Below are positions 19,187 to 28,641 of a stretch of 64,000 nt of DNA, piece after piece (within the stretch, counting starts at the first letter, position 1; each line of letters starts with the position of its first letter). Both the position numbers and the translations under genes were made by a program. Where the stretch lies: NCBI RefSeq assembly GCF_020782115.1, contig NZ_JAJGMW010000021.1, positions 23,054-87,053 of the forward strand, given 5' to 3'. Under the pieces are notes generated by a model. That model was given only the letters and a program-made list of their open reading frames with translations. It did no database searches and was not told the origin of the DNA. Source of the stretch: Leeuwenhoekiella parthenopeia. Its GTDB lineage: Bacteria > Bacteroidota > Bacteroidia > Flavobacteriales > Flavobacteriaceae.

Positions 19187-21619
19187 ATGCAAAAAGCTAC
19201 ACAAAAGACATCGTATTCCGGTTTTGCTAAATGCAGCTGCCTCGTGCTGAGTTTTATCCTTTCGGGGATTTTGTCAGTTCGTGCGCAGGGTAAAATTCCG
19301 CCTCATGCCGCTTATAAAAATCCGGGTCTTTCCATAGAACAGCGCGTTGACGATCTCCTCAAGCGTATGACTCCCGAAGAAAAAGTAGGTCAGCTTTCAA
19401 CCTTGCTGGGTTGGCCTATGTATACCAAAACCAAAAATGGGGTAGTGGCCAGCGAAGCGCTCAAAACCGCAGTAGCTACGCAAAACATCGGAGCGCTCTG
19501 GGGCACCTTGCGCGCCGATCCCTGGACTCAAAAAACATTACAAACCGGCCTCAATCCGCAATTGGCTGCAAAGGCTACAAATGCCATCCAAAAGATTGCT
19601 GTTGAGGAAAGCAGGCTGGGCATCCCCTTATTCTTAGCCGAAGAAGCCATGCACGGGCATATGGCCATTGGCACAACCGAATTCCCCGCAGCTATCGCTC
19701 AGGCCAGCACTTTTAACCCCGATCTCAATCAAAAAATGGGCGCTGCCATCGCGGCGGAATTACGCGCTCAGGGAGCGCACATCGGCTACGGACCCATCCT
19801 CGATTTGGCACGCGAGCCGCGCTGGTCACGAGTAGAGGAAACCTTTGGGGAAGATCCCTATCTCATTGCAGAAATGGGTTTGGGCCTTATTAAAGGATTT
19901 CAGGGATCAGGCATCGATCAAAAAGACCGGGTTATTTCGACCTTAAAGCATTTTGCAGCTTACGGCGTCTCTGAGGGCGGACACAACGGCGGCGCGGTTC
20001 ACGTGGGGGAGCGCGAACTCATGCAGGCGTATATGTATCCCTTTAAAAAGGCGATTGACAACGGTGCCCTGTCGGTTATGACTGCCTACAGTTCGGTAGA
20101 CGGGATTCCCAGTACGGCTCATAAAAAACTGCTTACCGGATTGCTTCGGGAGCAATGGGGTTTTAAAGGTTTTGTGGTTTCCGATCTGGGGAGTATAGAA
20201 GGTATAAAGAACGACCATCACGCAGCCGCGACTTTAGAAGAGGCTGCGGCCCTTGCGATGAATGCCGGTGTAGATGTTGACCTGGGCGGAAACGGTTTTG
20301 ACGACGCATTATTTTCAGCCTTTAAGGCGGGTGACGTCAGTGAGGACAGATTAGATGAAGCGGTTAAAAACGTACTTCGGCTGAAGTTTAAAATGGGGCT
20401 TTTTGAAAATCCTTATGTAGATGAAAAGCTTCCGGCGAAAGTGGTGCGCAACCCGCAACACAGTGCCCTGGCCAAAGAAGTAGCACTTGAAGGCATCACC
20501 CTGCTCAAAAATGAAGGCAATCTGCTTCCGCTTTCCAAAGAGCTAAAAAAAATTGCAGTGATCGGGCCAAACGCCGATACGATGTACAATCAATTGGGGG
20601 ATTACACAGCACCTCAGGATCCTGAGTATATCATCACGCCACTTGAAGGTATTCGGGCAAAATGGCCAAATGCCGAAGTAACTTATATAAAAGGGACTGC
20701 CATCCGCGATACCACCCAGACCGATATTCCTGCGGCAATAGCAGCGGCAAAAGAAGCCGAAGTAGCAATCGTGGTACTCGGAGGTTCCAGCGCCCGTGAC
20801 TTTAAAACCGAATACCTGCAGACCGGTGCTGCAAGCGTTTCTTCCAAAGAAGATGAACTTTTAAGCGATATGGAAAGCGGGGAGGGTTACGACCGTTCTA
20901 CCCTTGACCTGATGGGAAAACAGCTCGAACTCCTGCAGGCTGTAGCCGCAACCGGCACCCCAACCGTATTAGTGTTGATTACCGGCAGACCTTTATTAAT
21001 CAACTGGCCTGCCAAACACATTCCTGCTATTCTGGACGCCTGGTACCCGGGTTCACAGGGCGGCCATGCGCTGGCAGAGGTTTTGATTGGTGATTATAAT
21101 CCGGCGGGTCGTTTACCCATTTCCATCCCGAGATCGGTAGGCCAAACGCCGGTTTATTACAACCACTGGTGGCCCAAACGCCGCGATTATGTAGAAGAGT
21201 CGGCCGGTGCGCTTTATACCTTTGGTCATGGTCTGAGCTATACGCAATTTGAGTATTCAGGTTTGACTATTTCGCAAAGCGGAAACGGAAAGGACACTGC
21301 ATTTGATGTTTCGGTTACTGTAAAAAATACGGGTGATCATGACGGGGATGAGGTGGTGCAGCTCTACCTGCGCGATGAGGTGAGCAGTGTGGTGACGCCG
21401 GTTAAGCAATTACGCGGCTTTAAGCGTATTCATTTAGCCAAAGGCGAAAGCAAAACACTTTCCTTTCAAATTACGCCTGAAGATTTAGCGCTCTATAATG
21501 TAGATATGGATTTTGTAGCCGAAGCCGGAAGCTTTGAAATACAGCTTGGTGCATCTTCACAGGACATCCGGTTAACCGATAAGCTGACGCTTACTGAAAC
21601 GATACCTATAAAAAACTAA
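19187..21619 (+). CDS. GH3 beta-glucosidase-like enzyme (BglX type), secreted
   Basis: This 810-residue protein has a signal peptide ending near LSVRAQG. It has the three-part GH3 architecture: an N-terminal barrel (GPILDLAREPRWSRVEETFGEDP, STLKHFAAYGV), the nucleophile strand GFKGFVVSDLGS (D333), the alpha/beta sandwich (VALEGITLLKNEGNLLPLS) and a C-terminal fibronectin-like domain (VTVKNTGDHDGDEVVQLYLRD). The His-Asp dyad loop of NagZ-type hexosaminidases is not seen, so a beta-glucosidase, xylosidase or related exo-activity is more likely. It opens the third block of the glycan locus; 167 bases upstream contain no clear promoter match. Confidence 0.93.
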   Translation: MQKATQKTSYSGFAKCSCLVLSFILSGILSVRAQGKIPPHAAYKNPGLSIEQRVDDLLKRMTPEEKVGQLSTLLGWPMYTKTKNGVVASEALKTAVATQNIGALWGTLRADPWTQKTLQTGLNPQLAAKATNAIQKIAVEESRLGIPLFLAEEAMHGHMAIGTTEFPAAIAQASTFNPDLNQKMGAAIAAELRAQGAHIGYGPILDLAREPRWSRVEETFGEDPYLIAEMGLGLIKGFQGSGIDQKDRVISTLKHFAAYGVSEGGHNGGAVHVGERELMQAYMYPFKKAIDNGALSVMTAYSSVDGIPSTAHKKLLTGLLREQWGFKGFVVSDLGSIEGIKNDHHAAATLEEAAALAMNAGVDVDLGGNGFDDALFSAFKAGDVSEDRLDEAVKNVLRLKFKMGLFENPYVDEKLPAKVVRNPQHSALAKEVALEGITLLKNEGNLLPLSKELKKIAVIGPNADTMYNQLGDYTAPQDPEYIITPLEGIRAKWPNAEVTYIKGTAIRDTTQTDIPAAIAAAKEAEVAIVVLGGSSARDFKTEYLQTGAASVSSKEDELLSDMESGEGYDRSTLDLMGKQLELLQAVAATGTPTVLVLITGRPLLINWPAKHIPAILDAWYPGSQGGHALAEVLIGDYNPAGRLPISIPRSVGQTPVYYNHWWPKRRDYVEESAGALYTFGHGLSYTQFEYSGLTISQSGNGKDTAFDVSVTVKNTGDHDGDEVVQLYLRDEVSSVVTPVKQLRGFKRIHLAKGESKTLSFQITPEDLALYNVDMDFVAEAGSFEIQLGASSQDIRLTDKLTLTETIPIKN

Positions 21620-21629
21620 AAACGAATTC

Positions 21630-23078
21630 ATGAAAACCCTTTTACCCCTAAATAGGTTTATACTTTGGACTGTGCTGTACGGCACCCTAACCGGCAGCAC
21701 GGCCCTTTTTGCTCAGGGCGGCAACCTGCACGAGCAGTCTGAAGTCTATGTGGCACCTACAGATCCTTTGGTTCAGCAAAAGCTGAAAACCTGGGGCGAT
21801 CAAAAGTTTGGGATGCTCATTCATTGGGGTGTTTATGCGGTTCCCGGAATTATTGAATCCTGGCAATTGTGCTCGGAGCCCTGGCTGGAGCGGCCCGAAG
21901 GGATTTCGTATAACGACTATAAAAAATGGTACTGGAATTTGAGTTCGGTTTTTAACCCGGTCAATTTTGATCCCGACAGTTGGGCGGAAGCTGCCGCAGA
22001 TGCCGGGATGAAGTACGTGGTGTTTACCACCAAACATCACGATGGTTTTAATATGTTTGACACGCAGCAAACCGACTATAAAATCACCAACGGACCCTTT
22101 AAAAACCATCCCAAAGCCAATGTGGCCAAGTATGTGTTTGAAGCCTTCCGCAATAGGGATTTTATGATTGGGGCTTATTATTCAAAGCCCGACTGGCACA
22201 ATCAGGACTTCTGGTGGGATAAATACGCTACGCCAGACCGAAATGTGAACTACGACATTCGCAAATACCCCGAAAAATGGAAGAGCTATCAGGATTTCAC
22301 CTACAATCAGATCAGCGAACTGATGCATGATTACGGGGCTATTGATATTTTGTGGTTAGACGGCGGCTGGGTGCGCCCACGCGAAACCGTAACCGACGAA
22401 GTGCGTGCCTGGGGAGCACCGATTCCTGAGTTTGGTCAGGAAGTAAACATGCCCCGCATCGCAGCAATGGCCCGCGAGGCCCAGCCGGGAATCATTTTTG
22501 CCGATCGCACCGTTCACGGTCCCTATGAAAATTACCAGACCCCCGAGCGTAAAATTCCCGATACCAAACTCGATCATCCCTGGGAGACCTGCATGACACT
22601 GGGTAACAACTGGGGCTATGTGCCAAATGATAATTTTAAAACTTCGGCAGAAGTCATTCACAGCTTAGTTGAAGTGGTCGCCAAAGGCGGAAATATGCTG
22701 CTGGGCGTTGGTCCCCAACCCGATGGTTTGCTTCCTCCCGATGCGCTTCCTATTTTGGCCGAAATAGGCGACTGGCTTGATCAAAATGCAGAAGCCATCT
22801 ACGGCACACACGCGATTGATACCTATCAGGATAACAACACCTGGTTTACGGCCAATGATAAAGAAACCTTCGCGATTAGCCTGCTTGAAACCGGAAAAGA
22901 AGTGCCTAAATCAATCAGTTGGTCCGGTAAGCTTCCGAAGAAGGGAAGCACCTTGCGATTGGTAAGTACGGGTCAAAAGTTAAGCTATACCCTAAACGGA
23001 ACTACCGTTAGCGTTCAGATACCTTCCGAAGTGCGAAAAAGCGCTAAAGCCGCTTTAGCATTTTCATTTAAAAATTAA
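21630..23078 (+). CDS. GH29 alpha-L-fucosidase, secreted
   Basis: This 482-residue protein has a signal peptide ending near TALFAQG. GH29 features are KFGMLIHWGVYAVPG, the conserved VVFTTKHHDGFNMFD, and the nucleophile in DILWLDGGW (D244). It has the shape of the classical GH29-A subfamily with broad alpha-fucosidase activity. It starts eleven bases after the GH3 stop and is followed by a second GH29 seven bases later, so both are co-transcribed. In this locus it would remove fucose from glycoprotein-type glycans. Confidence 0.93.
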   Translation: MKTLLPLNRFILWTVLYGTLTGSTALFAQGGNLHEQSEVYVAPTDPLVQQKLKTWGDQKFGMLIHWGVYAVPGIIESWQLCSEPWLERPEGISYNDYKKWYWNLSSVFNPVNFDPDSWAEAAADAGMKYVVFTTKHHDGFNMFDTQQTDYKITNGPFKNHPKANVAKYVFEAFRNRDFMIGAYYSKPDWHNQDFWWDKYATPDRNVNYDIRKYPEKWKSYQDFTYNQISELMHDYGAIDILWLDGGWVRPRETVTDEVRAWGAPIPEFGQEVNMPRIAAMAREAQPGIIFADRTVHGPYENYQTPERKIPDTKLDHPWETCMTLGNNWGYVPNDNFKTSAEVIHSLVEVVAKGGNMLLGVGPQPDGLLPPDALPILAEIGDWLDQNAEAIYGTHAIDTYQDNNTWFTANDKETFAISLLETGKEVPKSISWSGKLPKKGSTLRLVSTGQKLSYTLNGTTVSVQIPSEVRKSAKAALAFSFKN

Positions 23079-23084
23079 AGCTTT

Positions 23085-24539
23085 ATGAAACAGATATTTG
23101 GTTTTACCGCCATTCTTTCCATACTCCTCTTTAGTTCGTGCGAGCAGGATAAAAATAACGAAGCACCGGAACCATACGGTCCACTACCAAGTGCCGAACA
23201 ATTGGCCTGGTACGATATGGAAATGAATGCATTTATTCATTTTACCATCAACACCTTTACCGATAAGGAATGGGGTTATGGTGATGAGTCTCCCGAACTT
23301 TTTAATCCCACCGGGCTTGACACCGACCAGTGGATGTCTACCCTTAAAGATGCCGGATTTAGCGGTGCAATTTTAACCGCCAAACACCATGATGGTTTTG
23401 CGCTGTGGCCTTCAGCCTATACCGAGCACGATATTGCCGCGAGTCCGTATAAAGACGGGAAGGGCGATTTGGTAAAGCAAGTAGCGCAATCGGCTAAGAA
23501 ATACGATCTCGATTTTGGAGTCTATCTGTCTCCCTGGGACCGCAATCGTGCTGATTATGGCGAACCCTCGTATGTCGATTATTACCGCAACCAGGTCAAA
23601 GAATTGTTTACCGGTTACGGGCCGGTTTTTGAAATGTGGTTTGACGGCGCTAACGGTGGCGATGGCTATTATGGCGGGGATAATGAAGAACGCAAAATAG
23701 ACCGCGAGACCTATTACGATTGGCCTAAGACTATTGCAATGGCTAAAGAAATGCAGCCGCAGGTGTTGTTTTTTAGCGATGCGGGACCCGATTTGCGTTG
23801 GGTAGGCAACGAGGCCGGGATAGGCGGAAAAACCAACTGGAACACCATTACCACCGATACTTTGTATGCGGGCAAGTCTGATATTTATGATTTGCTTCAA
23901 ACCGGTTCTCCTGACGGAACCAGCTGGGTACCGGCCGAGGTAAATACATCCATCCGTCCGGGATGGTTTTATCATGCTTCGGAAGATTCGCTGGTACGCA
24001 CACCCGAAAATTTATTTGAATTGTACCTCACTTCGGTAGGGCGCGGTTCAACCTTGTTGCTCAATATTCCTCCCGATCGTCGAGGTCTGTTTCACGAAAA
24101 TGATGTGGCCGCCCTGCAGGGATTCCGCAAGATATTAGACAGCGTTTTTGCTACTAACCTGGCGGAAAAAGCAACGGCTACCGCAAGCAGCCATCGCGGT
24201 AAGGTCGAAGTATTTGATGCGGCAAAAGTATTAGATGGTAAAGCTGAAACCTACTGGACAACTGATGACGGTGTGACCACAGGAAGCCTGGAACTGACCT
24301 GGGATGCACCTCAAAAACTGAATTATCTGGTGCTTCAGGAATATATAAAGCTGGGGCAACGCGTAGCGGCTTTTACCGTTTCAGTCTGGGAAAATAACGC
24401 CTGGAAGGAAATCGCCAGCGAGACCACCATCGGTCACAAACGCATTTTAAAATTAAACGGGGTGGAAACCTCAAAAGTAAAAGTGGAGATCACAGAAGCT
24501 TTGGCTTGTCCGTTGATTTCAAACGTAGAAGTGTATTAA
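23085..24539 (+). CDS. GH29 alpha-L-fucosidase (GH29-B-like) with C-terminal discoidin-type domain, lipoprotein
   Basis: This 484-residue lipoprotein has its lipobox at FSSCEQD. It has the GH29 motifs AFIHFTINTFTDKEWGYG, GAILTAKHHDGFALWPS and the nucleophile strand VFEMWFDGANGG (D187). The NTFTDKEWG form and the Gly-rich loop after the nucleophile are typical of GH29-B, whose members prefer alpha-1,3/1,4-fucose on GlcNAc. Residues about 355-484 resemble an F5/8 type C carbohydrate-binding domain (GKAETYWTTDDGVT, LELTWDAPQKLNYLVLQEY). Subfamily assignment is by eye. Confidence 0.9.
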   Translation: MKQIFGFTAILSILLFSSCEQDKNNEAPEPYGPLPSAEQLAWYDMEMNAFIHFTINTFTDKEWGYGDESPELFNPTGLDTDQWMSTLKDAGFSGAILTAKHHDGFALWPSAYTEHDIAASPYKDGKGDLVKQVAQSAKKYDLDFGVYLSPWDRNRADYGEPSYVDYYRNQVKELFTGYGPVFEMWFDGANGGDGYYGGDNEERKIDRETYYDWPKTIAMAKEMQPQVLFFSDAGPDLRWVGNEAGIGGKTNWNTITTDTLYAGKSDIYDLLQTGSPDGTSWVPAEVNTSIRPGWFYHASEDSLVRTPENLFELYLTSVGRGSTLLLNIPPDRRGLFHENDVAALQGFRKILDSVFATNLAEKATATASSHRGKVEVFDAAKVLDGKAETYWTTDDGVTTGSLELTWDAPQKLNYLVLQEYIKLGQRVAAFTVSVWENNAWKEIASETTIGHKRILKLNGVETSKVKVEITEALACPLISNVEVY

Positions 24540-24551
24540 AAATCCAATCCT

Positions 24552-26429
24552 ATGAAACATTCTGTAATGTTACGTATAAGCCTTGCACTTGTTATTTTTT
24601 CGCTTTGCGGAAATCTGAGCGCTCAAAAAGCTGAGCTTTCAGTAATTCCTATTCCAACGGAATATGAGTTGGGTGAGGGCAATTTTGTGATCGATCAGCG
24701 TACGGTTTTGTATGCAGATTCTGCTCAGGCTGAAGTTATGCACATTGCCGAAAGCTTTCAGAAGCAATTGCGAACCGTAAGCGGCATGCTGCTGCCCATA
24801 CGGCCACTTGCTGACTTTGAAGATCAGCAACACGCGGTGGTTTTTCAGCTTTTATCTGATGAAGAATTAGGTGCAGAAGGGTATCACCTGGAAGTAACTC
24901 CAAATCATATTTTAGCCCAGGCAAATAAACCTGCCGGACTTTTCTACGCCCTGCAAACGGTATATCAGTTGCTTCCGCCTGAAGTGGTTAAAAATGAAGT
25001 AGTACGTGCAGTAGACTGGACGGTTCCTGCAGTAACAATTACCGATGTTCCGGCTTATAAATGGCGTGGTTTGCACCTGGACACCGGGCGGCACATCAGT
25101 TCGATAGCATTTATCAAAAAATACCTGGATCAGATGGCGGCGCATAAGCTGAATACCTTTCACTGGCATTTAACTGAAGATCAGGGTTGGCGCTTACAGA
25201 TCAAAAAATATCCGTTGCTGACTGAAGTGGGTGCGTATCGCGACTCGACTCTAGTAGGTCATTACGGAACCGGCAAATACGACGGCAAGCGCTACGGCGG
25301 ATACTACACACAAGAGGAAGCCCGCGAAATTGTTGCTTACGCCAAAGAGCGCTACATTGCTGTGGTACCCGAGATCGAAATGCCCGGTCACGCCACCGCC
25401 GCAGTTGCATCGTATCCCCAATTGGGAAATACAGATGAGCCGGTTAAAACGGTAACCACCTGGGGTGTTTTTCCGGATATTTTTAATGTGGAAGAAAGCA
25501 CATTTGATTTTCTCGAAGATGTTTTGGTTGAAGTGATGGATATTTTTCCTTCCAAATACATCCATATTGGTGGGGATGAGGCACCAAAAGACCAATGGGA
25601 AACTTCGGAGCGCATTCAGTTTAAAATAGATTCCTTAGGATTGAAAGATGAGCACGAGTTGCAGAGTTATTTCATCACCCGTATTGAAAAATTCCTGAAT
25701 TCAAAAGGCCGTCAAATCATCGGTTGGGATGAAATTCTGGAAGGGGGGCTGGCACCAAACGCTGCGGTCATGTCCTGGCGCGGGGAAGAAGGTGGAATTG
25801 CTGCCGCGAAGGATGCACATTATGTCGTGATGTCGCCGGGTTCGCATTTGTATTTTGACCATGGGCAGGGCGATCCCGATCAGGAACCCTTAAACATAGG
25901 CGGATACCTGCCATTGGAAAAAGTATATTCTTACAAACCCACGCCTGATGCCCTGTCTGATGAAGAGGCTCAATACATTATGGGCGCTCAGGCCAATGTG
26001 TGGACGGAGTATTTACCCACTTCAGACAGCAGGGAGTATATGGTTTTTCCACGTATCAGTGCATTGGCTGAGGTGGTTTGGAGCGGGGAGGATCACAAAG
26101 ACTGGGAGAGTTTTAAAAAACGCATTCCGCAGCAATTGGAGCGCTATGAGTTGCAGGATCTCAACTATTCCAATACGATTTACAATGTGGAGATTCGGGC
26201 AGAATACGATGAAAAAGCTAAAAATTTTGAGGTCGTATTACATCCGCAATGGGAGGGAAGTGTGCGTTATACTTTAGACGGAAGCACGCCAACAGCGTCT
26301 TCAAACGCGTATGAGAAACCACTGAAGCTTAAAGCAGGAATCACGGTTAAAGCCGGACTATTTTCAGACTCTAAGTTGTTGGGAAGCATTACTTCTGAAA
26401 CTATGTTAACTCCGCAACCCAAAAACTAA
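24552..26429 (+). CDS. GH20 beta-N-acetylhexosaminidase, secreted
   Basis: This 625-residue protein has a signal peptide ending at LSAQKA. The GH20 layout is clear: N-terminal GH20b-like region, barrel start YKWRGLHLDTGRHI, HWHLTEDQGWRLQIK, and the catalytic pair in IHIGGDEAPKDQWET (D342-E343). A chitobiase-type C-terminal region (VRYTLDGSTPT) closes it. Unlike the GH20 at 8419-10743 it has no lipobox and no discoidin domain, and it is only moderately similar, so the two are not a recent duplication. It would remove terminal GlcNAc or GalNAc from glycans. Confidence 0.94.
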   Translation: MKHSVMLRISLALVIFSLCGNLSAQKAELSVIPIPTEYELGEGNFVIDQRTVLYADSAQAEVMHIAESFQKQLRTVSGMLLPIRPLADFEDQQHAVVFQLLSDEELGAEGYHLEVTPNHILAQANKPAGLFYALQTVYQLLPPEVVKNEVVRAVDWTVPAVTITDVPAYKWRGLHLDTGRHISSIAFIKKYLDQMAAHKLNTFHWHLTEDQGWRLQIKKYPLLTEVGAYRDSTLVGHYGTGKYDGKRYGGYYTQEEAREIVAYAKERYIAVVPEIEMPGHATAAVASYPQLGNTDEPVKTVTTWGVFPDIFNVEESTFDFLEDVLVEVMDIFPSKYIHIGGDEAPKDQWETSERIQFKIDSLGLKDEHELQSYFITRIEKFLNSKGRQIIGWDEILEGGLAPNAAVMSWRGEEGGIAAAKDAHYVVMSPGSHLYFDHGQGDPDQEPLNIGGYLPLEKVYSYKPTPDALSDEEAQYIMGAQANVWTEYLPTSDSREYMVFPRISALAEVVWSGEDHKDWESFKKRIPQQLERYELQDLNYSNTIYNVEIRAEYDEKAKNFEVVLHPQWEGSVRYTLDGSTPTASSNAYEKPLKLKAGITVKAGLFSDSKLLGSITSETMLTPQPKN

Positions 26430-26434
26430 TTTTT

Positions 26435-27073
26435 ATGGCATCACCCTATTTAAAAGAAGCTTGTGTAGAATCGTTAGAACAGGCCCTGGCTGCCGAGGCA
26501 AAGGGAGCAGACCGCCTGGAACTCTGTGCCTACCTGGCTTTTGACGGACTCACCCCTGCGCCCGATCTGATCAAAAAAGTGATCGGGCAGGTAAAGATTC
26601 CGGTTCGGGTGATCATCAGACCACGCAATGGGGATTTTAAATACAACGAAGAGGAGCTCAATCATATGCAAAGCGGAATCGAGTTGTGTAAAAAGCTCGG
26701 TGCTGAAGGGGTGGTATTTGGAGCCCTGAATCCGGACAATACCTTAAATATCGAAGCGCTAAAGCAATTGACCAAAGCGGCAAAACCTTTAAACGTGGTG
26801 ATTCATAAATCCATCGACGCAACTCCAAATCCGCTCGAAGCTTTACAACAGGTATTGGAGCTTAATGGAATAGATACCGTGCTTACCTCAGGCGGAAAAT
26901 CGAATGCTTTTGATGGAGCGGAGACGTTGAAAGCCATGCTCGAGTTAGCAGCTGATAAAATCGAGGTTATGCCTGCCGGAAAAATAACCCAGTTTAATTT
27001 GCAGGAGCTTCACGCACATTTGGGAGCCAAAGCCTATCACGGAAGCCGCATTGTAGGCGAATTGAGCAAGTGA
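26435..27073 (+). CDS. cutC: CutC family protein
   Basis: This 212-residue cytoplasmic TIM-barrel protein of the CutC family shows LKEACVESLEQALAAEAKGADRLELCA, VRVIIRPRNGDFKY, GAEGVVFGALN and a late VMPAGKITQFN. Historically linked to copper homeostasis, CutC genes in Bacteroidota often sit in glycan-degradation loci next to GH20 and fucosidase genes, as here, so a role in sugar metabolism is plausible but unproven. It starts five bases after the GH20 stop. Confidence 0.9.
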   Translation: MASPYLKEACVESLEQALAAEAKGADRLELCAYLAFDGLTPAPDLIKKVIGQVKIPVRVIIRPRNGDFKYNEEELNHMQSGIELCKKLGAEGVVFGALNPDNTLNIEALKQLTKAAKPLNVVIHKSIDATPNPLEALQQVLELNGIDTVLTSGGKSNAFDGAETLKAMLELAADKIEVMPAGKITQFNLQELHAHLGAKAYHGSRIVGELSK

Positions 27074-27075
27074 TT

Positions 27076-28122
27076 ATGTACCGCATTTTCATACTATTCT
27101 TTGCCGGGTTTCTGCTAAATTCCTGCGTTCAGAATCAAACACCACAGGTACAGATAATAGCAGATGAATTTATTTTTAACGAGGCTCCGTTTAAACAATG
27201 TCACGCTTCAACGCTTGTGGAAACCCTTGACGGTGAGATTCTCGCGGCATGGTTCGGCGGGGAATACGAGCGGCATCCTGAGGTAAGTATCTACACCAGT
27301 CGGCTCACTCAGAACGCCTGGTCTGTACCTGAAAAAGTGGCTGACGGCCAGACTGCGATTGACAGTATAAGCTATCCTACCTGGAATCCGGTTTTATTTA
27401 AGAATGCCGAGAATAAATTACTCCTGTTTTATAAAGAAGGTCCGTCACCCTCAACCTGGTGGGGAATGTTGAAAGTTTCAGGAGATACCGGTAAAACCTG
27501 GTCTGAAGCAAAACGGCTACCCGACGGCATCCTTGGTCCTGTAAAAAATAAACCCATCCAATTGGGATCTGGCGTGATTGTGAGTCCGTCAAGCGTTGAA
27601 AGCGAAGGGGGCGAGGTCTGGAAATCCCATATTGAACTGTCCTATGATCAGGGCTATACATCGGAAAGGATAGCCATTCCTTCCGCAGATACGGTAAAGG
27701 TGATTCAGCCTAGCCTACTTCAGCTTAAAGACGGAAGTTTAAAAGCCTTAATGCGCAGCGATCAGAATTATTTGATGGAAAGTACGAGCAACGACAATGG
27801 TAAAACCTGGTCTGAAGCTGTAACAAGTAAGGTGCTCAATCCCAACAGCGGGGTAGATGCAGTGACTTTAGAAGATGGTACTTTTCTATTGGTTTACAAT
27901 CCCACCGAGGCCGGTGCAGACTGGGCAGACGGTCGTAACAAACTCAATCTGGCCTACAGTGCAGACGGTGACAACTGGGAAGATGTTTTAGTCCTGAAAA
28001 ACGCAACCGAAGGTGAGTTTAGCTATCCGGCGATCATTCAGGACGCTCAGGGATTTGTACATATCTCCTATACCCACAACCGCAACAAAATCAGGTATGT
28101 GAAGCTTCGGGTTGAGAGGTAA
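27076..28122 (+). CDS. BNR-repeat sialidase-like lipoprotein
   Basis: From the ATG at 27076 the protein has about 348 residues with lipobox FLLNSCVQ (Cys17). It is a BNR_2/sialidase-fold six-bladed propeller with Asp-box repeats such as SGDTGKTWSEA and SNDNGKTWSEA, plus SYDQGYTS. The early segment HASTLVETLDGEILAAWFGG is typical of a group called exo-alpha-sialidase that often lacks tested sialidase activity. No YRIP-type arginine motif is seen, so true sialidase activity is doubtful. A GTG at 27070 overlapping the cutC stop is a less likely start. It ends the third block. Confidence 0.82.
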   Translation: MYRIFILFFAGFLLNSCVQNQTPQVQIIADEFIFNEAPFKQCHASTLVETLDGEILAAWFGGEYERHPEVSIYTSRLTQNAWSVPEKVADGQTAIDSISYPTWNPVLFKNAENKLLLFYKEGPSPSTWWGMLKVSGDTGKTWSEAKRLPDGILGPVKNKPIQLGSGVIVSPSSVESEGGEVWKSHIELSYDQGYTSERIAIPSADTVKVIQPSLLQLKDGSLKALMRSDQNYLMESTSNDNGKTWSEAVTSKVLNPNSGVDAVTLEDGTFLLVYNPTEAGADWADGRNKLNLAYSADGDNWEDVLVLKNATEGEFSYPAIIQDAQGFVHISYTHNRNKIRYVKLRVER

Positions 28123-28641
28123 CCTAAATGTAATTACTTCAGAAGAAATGCTAGCCGGGTTCTAGGTGTATCTTTTAGTTGTATAGTTCGGATTCTTCAG
28201 TCTTTTCAAATTTGAATTCTTCAGATTTAACTATAATTCTATAGGGTTTAATCATTGGAAATGCCCGATACAGATTAATATTTCAACGTTTAGGAGTTTA
28301 AACCTGTTATTTGTCATTTTCCAGAGGTTGTCTACATAGCCTATTTTGTTACTTAACTTCTGAGAGGTGTTATCTGTCGAAATAGTTTCTTTTAACATGA
28401 ATTTATAAACATCTTTAAGAAAGAATTAAGCTTTCACTAACAAAAACATAACCTAATCAAAACCAATATTCTATGATAAAATATTATGTATCAGATGCTG
28501 AAAACCCAGTAAAAACGGGACTTAACTAAGTCCTGAAACGTATAACAACCGGGAACTCAGATACTACTTTCAGGTTCTCTGCTGTTAACTATGAATGCAA
28601 ACAATTTCTAAACAATTAAATCATCTAAAAACCTATCTAAA
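28123..28641 (+). other. 519-base gap before susC, no gene seen
   Basis: No convincing reading frame or RNA gene is visible. The stretch is AT-rich. ATTCTTCAG occurs twice about 24 bases apart around 28193-28225, and CAAATTTG is a short palindrome between them. No exact TAnnTTTG box was found. It probably serves as a long leader and promoter region for the SusC/SusD pair. Confidence 0.5.

Noticed and set aside
28123..28641. Promoter for susC
   Set aside because: CTATTTTG at about 28341 is one base short of TAnnTTTG and has no -33 element; left unassigned.
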